64,000 nt of DNA from Serinibacter salmoneus. GTDB lineage: Bacteria; Actinomycetota; Actinomycetes; Actinomycetales; Beutenbergiaceae. Location: positions 248,001 to 312,000 of the forward strand of contig NZ_PDJD01000001.1 in NCBI RefSeq assembly GCF_002563925.1. Direction: 5' to 3'. Below the pieces are notes generated by a model. That model saw only the letters and a list, made by a program, of their open reading frames with translations, made no database searches and was not told the DNA's origin. Below are positions 58,202 to 64,000 of the stretch, piece by piece. Position 1 is the stretch's first letter. Each line of letters opens with the position of its first letter. A program made the translations under genes and the position numbers.

Positions 58202-59159
58202 CGCCGAGGCGGATTTCCGCACGCCGCATCGCTCACCGCTCGCGGCCCGCGCCGCCGACGACGCCATGCGCTTCGAGGCCATCGGCACCCAGTGGACGAT
58301 CCTCACGCCCGAGCCCCTCCCCATGGGGGTGGAGGCGCGGATCCTGGCCGCGATCAGCGAGTTCGACCACGAGTGGTCCCGGTTCCGGGAGGACTCCCTG
58401 GTCGCGGCGCTCGGGCGCGAGGGCGGCACGGCCCCGGTCGGGCTCGACGGTGAGGCGATGCTCCGGCTGTACACCCGCCTCGCGGAGGCGACCGAGGGCG
58501 CCGTCAACCCCCTGGTCGGGGCCCGCCTGAGCCACCTCGGCTACGACGCGACCTACCGGTTGGAGCCGGCGCCCGGGGCGCCGCCGGAGGTGCCCTCGTG
58601 GAGCAACCGCTTCCAGGGCACGACGGCGCTGCTCACCCTGCCGCGCGGAACCGTGCTGGACGTGGGTGCGATCGGCAAGGGTCGACTGGTGGACATCGTG
58701 GTCGGCATCCTGCAGTACGTCGGGATCTCGGAGTTCACCGTGGACGCCGGGGGCGACATGCGCCACCGGGGCGCCTTCCACGGCGGCGACGGGTTGCGGG
58801 TCGCCCTCGAGCACCCGCTCGACTCCGAGCGCGCCGTGGGTGTGGTGACCCTGCAGGACGCGGCCATCGCCGCCTCCGCCACCAATCGACGCTCCTGGTC
58901 CGCCGGGCTGCACCATGTGCTGGACGCACGCACCGGCGCCCCCGCCCGCGGGGTGCTGGCCACCTGGGCCATTGCCCGGACGGCCATGCTCGCCGACGCC
59001 GCCTCCACGGCCGCCTTCTTCCTGCCCCCGGCCGCGGTGATGCAGGCACTGGACGGCGTGCACGCCGTGATCGTGATGCCCACCCGCGGGCCCCTGCGCG
59101 CCGCCGGTTTCGATGCGCTGCCCGAGGGCCGCGCACACAGTGGCACCCTGTTGGCGTGA
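58194..59159 (+). CDS. ApbE family FAD:protein FMN transferase
   Basis: 321 aa from GTG 58194, overlapping the previous gene by 8 nt. Transfers FMN from FAD to a Ser/Thr of partner proteins. Motifs: GTQWTILT near the start, EFDHEWSRFREDS, EGAVNPLVG, VLDVGAIGKGRLVDIV, DAGGDMRHRG and HHVLDARTGAPARGVLATW with the Mg-binding Asp in MLADAASTAAFF. No signal peptide is obvious, so it may act in the cytoplasm or be exported another way. Neighbouring FMN-binding lipoprotein is the expected substrate; GTGA overlap with the next gene. Confidence 0.92.
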   Translation: MPDAEADFRTPHRSPLAARAADDAMRFEAIGTQWTILTPEPLPMGVEARILAAISEFDHEWSRFREDSLVAALGREGGTAPVGLDGEAMLRLYTRLAEATEGAVNPLVGARLSHLGYDATYRLEPAPGAPPEVPSWSNRFQGTTALLTLPRGTVLDVGAIGKGRLVDIVVGILQYVGISEFTVDAGGDMRHRGAFHGGDGLRVALEHPLDSERAVGVVTLQDAAIAASATNRRSWSAGLHHVLDARTGAPARGVLATWAIARTAMLADAASTAAFFLPPAAVMQALDGVHAVIVMPTRGPLRAAGFDALPEGRAHSGTLLA

Positions 59160-60715
59160 CCATCCTCAGCTCACTGGACCGCCTGCTCGGGCGGATCTCC
59201 ATGGTGCTGTTCACCGCGGTCGTCCTCGCGCTGCTCCTCGCGGTTGCGGGGGTCCAGGCGGGGCTCGGGAGCCTGCCCTATGACTGGGCCGTGCTGCTGC
59301 CCGCTGCAGGCAGCGCCGTCGTGGGCAGCCTGCTCGGCACGATCGCGGGTGCCCTGGTCACCCGGTCCCGGCCCTACCTGCCCTCCAGTGCGGTCACGGG
59401 CCTGATCCTCACCCTCGTGATGCCCGCCACGCTCGGCTGGCAGGTGTTCCTGCTCGCCGGGGCCGCGGCCGGCGCCTCCAAGTACCTCATCGCCTGGCAC
59501 GGGCGGCACCTGCTGAATCCCGCCGTCGTGGGCCTGCTCGTGATCGGCGTGACCGGGGCGGGAGTGAGCACCTGGTGGGTGGGGACCGAGCCGATGATCC
59601 TCCCGGTGCTGCTCGGCGGCCTGCTGGTGCTGTGGCGGGCGCGGCGGCTCGGGTTCGCCGCCGTCTACGCGTCGGTTGCGATCGGGCTCACCTGGTTCGG
59701 GTATGTGCTCGGGGGTGCGGAGCCCGGGGCTGCGCTGCGGTTCGCGGTGGTCTCCGCGCCCACCCTCTTCCTCGCCGCGTTCATGCTCAGCGAGCCCGTG
59801 ACCAGCCCGCCGCGGGCGTGGCAACGTGCGGTGGTCGGCGCGCTGGTGGCGCTCGTGCAGGTGCTGCCGCTCTACCTGCCCGGCGGCGGGGTGGTCCTCG
59901 GCACACTGACCATCACCCCGGAGCTGGCGCTCGCCGTCGGGAACCTCGTGGCGTTCGCCTTCGGGACGCGCGCCCGGGTGCGGTTGCGGCTCGTGCGGCG
60001 GCAGGTGCGCGGCGACCTGGTCGACCTGTACTTCGCGCCCTCCCGGCCGCTGCGCGCGCTTGCGGGGCAGTACCTCGACGTGGACGTGCCGCAGGCCGGG
60101 CTGGTGGCGGATCGGCGGGGGCGACGGCGCCCGCTCAGCCTGGCCGGCGACCCCGCCGGTCCCGAGGTGCGGCTCGTGACGCGGCTGCGCGCGGCGCCGG
60201 ACGCGCGGCCGAGCCCGGTGAAGCAGGCCCTGGTGAACCTCCCGCCGGCGGGGGAGATCGCGGTGCTCGGGGTGGCGGGGGAGTTCCTGGCGCCGAGGCC
60301 CGGGCGGCCTGCCCTGCTGGTGGCCGCCGGGATCGGCGTGACCCCGTTCCTGGCGATGCTCGATGCGGCGGCGGGGTCGGCGCCCTGGGGTGGTGCGGCG
60401 GGTGGCGCGCGGGACTGGGTGGTGCTGCACGCCGTCACCCGCGCCGAGGACGCACTCGCGCTGGCCGCACCGCCGCCGGCGGGGGTGCGGTGCCTGCTCG
60501 TGGTCCCACCGGAGTTGGCCGCGGCCTCGGCGACCGGCTGGGAGACCGTGGTCGGCTCGGTGTACTCGGCCGATGGCCTGCTGGCCCTGGTGCCGGACGT
60601 CGCGGCGCGGCAGGTGCTCGCCTCCGGCGCGCCGGTGCGGCTCGAGCCCCTGCGCCGCGCGCTGCGTGCCGCCGGCGCCCGCCGCGTGCGCACCGACGTC
60701 TTCCTCGGCTACTGA
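59156..60715 (+). CDS. RnfD/NqrB-like membrane domain fused to ferredoxin-reductase-like domain
   Basis: 519 aa from GTG 59156 (GTGA overlap). Residues about 1-280 hold about eight to nine transmembrane segments; GASKYLIAWHGRHLLNPAVVG and FMLSEPVTSPPRAW match the RnfD/NqrB signatures, but no SGAT-type flavinylation site is seen in it. Residues about 285-519 form an FAD/NAD-binding oxidoreductase: GQYLDVDVPQAG, RRPLSLAGDP (flavin loop), and VAAGIGVTPFLAMLD (pyridine-nucleotide loop). It likely takes electrons from cytoplasmic NAD(P)H to the external FMN lipoprotein. The stop is followed directly by the 22-bp repeat array. Confidence 0.87.
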   Translation: MTILSSLDRLLGRISMVLFTAVVLALLLAVAGVQAGLGSLPYDWAVLLPAAGSAVVGSLLGTIAGALVTRSRPYLPSSAVTGLILTLVMPATLGWQVFLLAGAAAGASKYLIAWHGRHLLNPAVVGLLVIGVTGAGVSTWWVGTEPMILPVLLGGLLVLWRARRLGFAAVYASVAIGLTWFGYVLGGAEPGAALRFAVVSAPTLFLAAFMLSEPVTSPPRAWQRAVVGALVALVQVLPLYLPGGGVVLGTLTITPELALAVGNLVAFAFGTRARVRLRLVRRQVRGDLVDLYFAPSRPLRALAGQYLDVDVPQAGLVADRRGRRRPLSLAGDPAGPEVRLVTRLRAAPDARPSPVKQALVNLPPAGEIAVLGVAGEFLAPRPGRPALLVAAGIGVTPFLAMLDAAAGSAPWGGAAGGARDWVVLHAVTRAEDALALAAPPPAGVRCLLVVPPELAAASATGWETVVGSVYSADGLLALVPDVAARQVLASGAPVRLEPLRRALRAAGARRVRTDVFLGY

Positions 60716-60825
60716 CGCGAGGCGGTTCTGCAGGCACCGCGAGGTGGTTCTGCAGGCACCGCGAGGTGGTTCTGCAGGTACCGCGAGGTGGTTCTGCAGG
60801 TACCGCGAGGTGGTTCTGCAGGCAC
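60716..60825. repeat. Five tandem 22-bp hairpin-forming repeats abutting a stop codon
   Basis: Five head-to-tail units of the family described at 27364, starting one base after TGA 60715. Units differ at single bases (GGCGG in the first; GGTACC in two). Between this gene and an MFS gene on the same strand. Confidence 0.95.
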
Positions 60826-60873
60826 CGTCCGCTCCGCCCGAGATAGGGGTGGGGGTATCGGCGGGCAGGAACC

Positions 60874-60885
60874 TAGGATGGCGGC
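60874..60885 (+). promoter_or_regulatory. -10 box TAGGAT, leaderless start of MFS gene
   Basis: TAGGAT at 60874-60879 ends 6 nt before GTG 60886. Confidence 0.45.
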
Positions 60886-62190
60886 GTGACGCACGCCCCC
60901 GCCGACACTCGCACCCGCCTGCAGCGCCGCACCCTGATCCTGCTCTCGGTCGCGCAGATCCTCAGCGGCATCGCCGCCGGCTCCATCGTCTCGGTCGGGT
61001 CCCTGATCGCCGTCGACCTCACGGGCAGCGACGCCTGGGCCGGCTCCGTCACCACCGCCAACACCCTGGGCGCCGCGCTCGCCTCGCTGATCCTCGCCCA
61101 GCTCGCCGCCGCCCGCGGCCGCCGCCCCGCGCTGGCCGGCGGGCTCGCGATCGCGGCCCTGGGCGCCACCAGCGTGATCGCCGCAGCCGTCACCGGCCAG
61201 TTGCTGTTGCTCCTGCTCGGCGGGGCACTCATGGGCTTCGGCAGCGCCGTCAACCTGCAGGCCAGGTTCGCCGCGACCGACCTCGCCGCGCCGCGCACAC
61301 GCTCGCGGGACCTGTCGATCGTGGTGTGGATGAGCACCGTCGGGGCCGTCACCGGCCCCAACCTCATCGCCTTCGCCGAGGCGATCTCGCAGGTCACCGG
61401 CCTGCCGCTGCTCGCCGCCGCCTTCGCGCCGCCGATCGCGGGGCTGCTGGCTGCCGTCGCCGTGCTCGGCATCGGCCTTCGCCCCGATCCGCTGCTGCTC
61501 TCGCGCGAGCACGAGGGCGCCCTGGATCCCGCCTGGTCAGCTGCGTCAACGCCCCAGCCCGTGCCCGACGGCGCAGCCTCCTCCCGAGGCCGGTTCACCG
61601 GCCTGAGCCGCTCCTTCGCCGCCCTGCGGGGCCACCCGCGCGCGTTGGCGGCGCTCATCGCGATCCTCGCCGCACACGCCGTGATGGTCGCCGTGATGTC
61701 GATGACCCCGGTGCACATGGAGCACCACGGCGCCACCCTCCAACTCGTCGGGCTCACCGTGAGCCTGCACATCGCCGGGATGTACGCCCTCGCGCCGGTG
61801 ATGGGCCTGCTCGCGGACCGCCTGGGGCCACCCGCCGTGCTGGTGGGCGGCCTGGCCGTGCTGATCCTCGCCGTCGCCCTCTCCGGGGCCTCCGGGGCGA
61901 ACGCCGCGCTGACCACCGCCGGCCTGATCCTGCTCGGCCTGGGCTGGTCGGCCGCCACGGTTGCGGGTGCCGCGATGATCGCCGCCTCGGTGACCGGCCC
62001 GGAGCGGGTCGCGGTGCAGGGCCTGGCGGACTCCCTGATGTCCCTGGCCGGGGCGGCGGGTGGGGCGCTCGCGGGGGTGGGCCTCGCCGTCGTGGGCTAC
62101 GGCGGGCTGAACGCCGCCGGGGGAGCGGTGGCCGCCCTGGCGATCGTGGCCGTGCTGGCGGTGCTTCGCCGCCCCCGAGTTGCCCCGTGA
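60886..62190 (+). CDS. MFS transporter
   Basis: 434 aa with about twelve hydrophobic segments and a central hydrophilic loop near residues 195-235. LTGSDAWAGSVTTANTLGAALASL and a loop AAARGRRPALAGG match the MFS drug-transporter signature between helices 2 and 3; VWMSTVGAVTGPNLIAF is helix 5-like. Substrate unknown. The stop codon overlaps the CstR-type operator of the following operon, which suggests compact packing rather than co-regulation. Confidence 0.87.
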   Translation: MTHAPADTRTRLQRRTLILLSVAQILSGIAAGSIVSVGSLIAVDLTGSDAWAGSVTTANTLGAALASLILAQLAAARGRRPALAGGLAIAALGATSVIAAAVTGQLLLLLLGGALMGFGSAVNLQARFAATDLAAPRTRSRDLSIVVWMSTVGAVTGPNLIAFAEAISQVTGLPLLAAAFAPPIAGLLAAVAVLGIGLRPDPLLLSREHEGALDPAWSAASTPQPVPDGAASSRGRFTGLSRSFAALRGHPRALAALIAILAAHAVMVAVMSMTPVHMEHHGATLQLVGLTVSLHIAGMYALAPVMGLLADRLGPPAVLVGGLAVLILAVALSGASGANAALTTAGLILLGLGWSAATVAGAAMIAASVTGPERVAVQGLADSLMSLAGAAGGALAGVGLAVVGYGGLNAAGGAVAALAIVAVLAVLRRPRVAP

Positions 62191-62208
62191 TACCCCTGGG
62201 GGTATAGT
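62180..62208 (+). promoter_or_regulatory. CsoR/CstR-type operator over the thioredoxin promoter
   Basis: ATACCCCTGGGGGTAT (62190-62205) is a perfect inverted repeat with a TG centre, like operators of CsoR/CstR repressors. A -35-like TTGCCC (62180-62185) and -10 TATAGT (62203-62208) with 17-nt spacing overlap it. The -10 lies 7 nt before ATG 62216, so the mRNA is probably leaderless. No csoR gene is visible in this window. Confidence 0.75.
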
Positions 62209-62215
62209 CCTGCGC

Positions 62216-62611
62216 ATGGCAACCCGTGAGATCACCCTCGAGAACATCGAGGACACCATTACCGCCGGCGGCATCGTGCTGCTGGACTTCTGGGCGGACT
62301 GGTGCCCCCCGTGCCGCGCCTTCGGTCCCGTCTTCGAGAAGTCCTCGCAGGCGCACCCCGAGGCCGTCTTCGGCAAGATCGACACCGAGGCGCAGCAGCA
62401 GCTCGCCGCCTCCTTCGGCATCACCTCCATCCCCACCCTCGCGGTCTTCCGCGACGGGATCATGGTCTTCAACCAGCCCGGTGCGCTCGCCGGCCCCCAG
62501 CTCGAGGCCCTCTACCAGCAGGTCGCGGCGCTGGACATGGACGAGGTCCGCGCGAAGATCGCCGCGGCCCAGCAGGCCCAGCAGGGTCAGCAGCAGGAGG
62601 CTCGCGCATGA
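62216..62611 (+). CDS. Thioredoxin-like protein, WCPPC active site
   Basis: 131 aa. Thioredoxin fold: VLLDFWADWCPPCRAFGPVFE with the two redox cysteines (about residues 31 and 34); KIDTEAQQQLAASFGITSIPTLAVFRDG with the cis-Pro. The CPPC motif is less usual than CGPC and tends to alter redox potential. A Gln-rich C-terminal tail is extra. Starts at ATG 62216. ATGA overlap with the downstream flavoprotein, so the two should act together, probably in thiol or persulfide turnover. Confidence 0.9.
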   Translation: MATREITLENIEDTITAGGIVLLDFWADWCPPCRAFGPVFEKSSQAHPEAVFGKIDTEAQQQLAASFGITSIPTLAVFRDGIMVFNQPGALAGPQLEALYQQVAALDMDEVRAKIAAAQQAQQGQQQEARA

Positions 62612-64000
62612 GGCTCGTGGTCGTCGGCGGCGTGGCCGGGGGGATGAGCGCGGCCGCGCGCGCCCGCCGGTTGGACGAGCACGCCGAGATCATCGTGCTG
62701 GAGCGGGGCGAGCACCCCTCCTTCGCCAACTGTGGCCTGCCCTACTACGTGGGCGGGGAGATCCGTCAGGAGTCCAAGCTCCTGGTCCAGACCCCCGAGT
62801 CGCTGCGCGCCGCGCTGGACCTCGACGTGCGCGTCCGCCACGACGTGACCGCCGTCGACCCGCACGCCCGTACCCTCACCGCCACTACGCCCGACGGCGA
62901 GATCACCCTCGGCTACGACGCCCTCGTGCTCGCGCCGGGCGCCGCCGCCGTGGTGCCGCCGATCCCGGGCCTGGCCGACTCCCTGGCCTCCGGTGTGGTC
63001 AAGACGCTGCGCACGGTGGGCGACGCCATCGCGATGCGGGCGGCACTGCCCCAGGCTCGCCGCGCCGTGGTGCTCGGTGCCGGCTTCATCGGTCTGGAGG
63101 CCGCCGAGGCGCTGCGGCTGCAGGGCCTGGAGGTCGACGTGGTCGAGCTGGCCGAGCACGTGCTGCCGCCGCTGGAGCGCGAGATGGCCTCCCTGGTCAC
63201 CGACGAACTGGTCCGCCTGGGGATCTCCGTGCACGACGGCGTGGCCGCCACGGCGCTCGAGGACGCCGCGGGTGAGGCGGCCGTGGAGGTGGTGCTCGAC
63301 GACGGCGCTCGACTCCCCGCGGACCTCGTGGTCCTCTCGGTGGGCGTGCGCCCCGACACGGCGCCGTTCGAGGCGGCCGGCGTGGAGTGCGAACGCGGGG
63401 CGATCGTGGTCGATTCCCGCGGGCGCACCAACGTGCCGGGCATCTGGGCCGTGGGTGACGCCACGGTCAGCGAGGATGCCGTGACCGGGGCGCGCCGCCC
63501 GGTGGCGCTGGCCGGTCCCGCCAACCGCGGTGGTCGGCTCGTGGCCGACGACATCCTCGCGCCGGAGCGTGCCCGCCCGATGCCGCGCCCGGTGGGCACC
63601 GCGATCGTGCGGGTCGGCGAACTGACCGCGGCCATGACCGGCGCCAATCGCGCCGCCCTCGAGAGCGCCGGGATCGCGTTCGAGACCCTCCACCTGCACC
63701 CCGGCAGTCACGCCGGCTACTTCCCCGGCGCCGAGCAGATCCACCTGCTCGTGCACCTGGGCACCGGCGGTGAGCACGAGGGGCGCCTGCTGGGCGCCCA
63801 GGCCGTGGGGGCCGACGGCGTGGACAAGCGGATCGACGTGCTCGCCACCGCCATCCGGCACGAGGCGATGGCCGCCGACCTGATGGACCTCGACCTCGCC
63901 TACGCCCCGCCCTACGGCAGTGCGAAGGACCCGGTGAACCTCGCTGGGATGATGGCCGACAACCTCGCGGAGGGCTCGCTCGCCGTGTGGCAGGCGCGCG
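62608..64000 (+). CDS. CoA-disulfide-reductase-like FAD/NAD(P) flavoprotein (3' end outside window)
   Basis: 464 residues are visible; the gene continues past the window. FAD loop VVVGGVAGGMSAAARARR, redox-active Cys in SFANCGLPYYVGGE, NAD loop VLGAGFIGLEAAEAL, and IWAVGDATVSE. The single cysteine in SFxNCG is diagnostic of the CoADR/NADH-dependent persulfide reductase group. In many relatives a rhodanese domain follows at this point (after LAGMMADNLAEG). It reduces CoA disulfide or persulfides. ATG 62608 overlaps the thioredoxin stop. Confidence 0.88.
   Translation, partial: MRLVVVGGVAGGMSAAARARRLDEHAEIIVLERGEHPSFANCGLPYYVGGEIRQESKLLVQTPESLRAALDLDVRVRHDVTAVDPHARTLTATTPDGEITLGYDALVLAPGAAAVVPPIPGLADSLASGVVKTLRTVGDAIAMRAALPQARRAVVLGAGFIGLEAAEALRLQGLEVDVVELAEHVLPPLEREMASLVTDELVRLGISVHDGVAATALEDAAGEAAVEVVLDDGARLPADLVVLSVGVRPDTAPFEAAGVECERGAIVVDSRGRTNVPGIWAVGDATVSEDAVTGARRPVALAGPANRGGRLVADDILAPERARPMPRPVGTAIVRVGELTAAMTGANRAALESAGIAFETLHLHPGSHAGYFPGAEQIHLLVHLGTGGEHEGRLLGAQAVGADGVDKRIDVLATAIRHEAMAADLMDLDLAYAPPYGSAKDPVNLAGMMADNLAEGSLAVWQAR

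Overview
The window is 64 kb of very GC-rich DNA with actinobacterial features: GTG and TTG starts, ATGA/GTGA gene overlaps, lipoproteins with LAAC/LAGC lipoboxes, LAxTG-type wall anchors, LCP and Wzm/Wzt-type envelope genes, and many genes whose start codon sits 6-7 nt after a TAnnnT box (probable leaderless mRNAs). It looks like a chromosomal segment of a Gram-positive actinobacterium, perhaps a member of the Micrococcales. No rRNA, tRNA or CRISPR array was seen, so the genus is not resolved.

Layout. 1-5.1 kb: partial membrane/coiled-coil gene, LCP ligase, PfkB sugar kinase, DUF6270 gene and UDP-glucose dehydrogenase (ugd). 5.3-21 kb: a cell-surface polysaccharide locus with a two-domain glycosyltransferase, an alpha/beta-hydrolase-like protein, a GT2 and a GT-B transferase on N-terminal membrane anchors, wecC, an ABC exporter pair (Wzt/Wzm type), two GT4 transferases, wecB and a sortase-anchored wall protein. 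UDP-ManNAcA and UDP-GlcA synthesis plus ABC export and an LCP ligase suggest an acidic, teichuronic-acid-like wall glycan.

21-27.5 kb: map, a GNAT acetyltransferase and a Nudix hydrolase, then a TPP riboswitch driving thiBPQ (thiamine uptake). 27.5-30.3 kb: TetR regulator with a divergent ABC-2 exporter. 30.4-36.2 kb: an L-idonate/gluconate cluster (gntK-idnD-idnO-gntP) divergent from a GntR regulator. 36.3-40.1 kb: a SsuB/SsuA-like ABC importer wrapped around pdxY, a candidate vitamin B6 (or thiamine-precursor) uptake locus. 40.3-44.9 kb: a large sortase-anchored M14 carboxypeptidase gene split by a 1461-bp ISL3-type element with an intact 8-bp target duplication.

45-57 kb: macro-domain protein, VOC protein, very large LuxR regulator, S4 RNA-binding protein, dicarboxylate/amino-acid symporter, ECF sigma factor with a SnoaL-like tail, CAP-domain lipoprotein, DUF4914 P-loop protein, tandem universal stress protein and zinc alcohol dehydrogenase. 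57.7-60.7 kb: a three-gene flavin electron-transfer module (FMN-binding lipoprotein, ApbE, RnfD/NqrB-like membrane domain fused to a flavodoxin-reductase-like domain). 60.9-64 kb: MFS transporter, then a thioredoxin and a CoA-disulfide-reductase-like flavoprotein behind a CsoR/CstR-type operator; the last gene runs off the window.

The least explained element is a 22-bp repeat family, present as tandem or inverted arrays or single degenerate copies at 3' ends of genes near 24.8, 27.4, 30.3, 37.9 and 60.7 kb. Each adjacent pair of units can fold into a hairpin with a GCGA tetraloop. Its role is unknown; termination or a mobile REP-like origin are the main possibilities.
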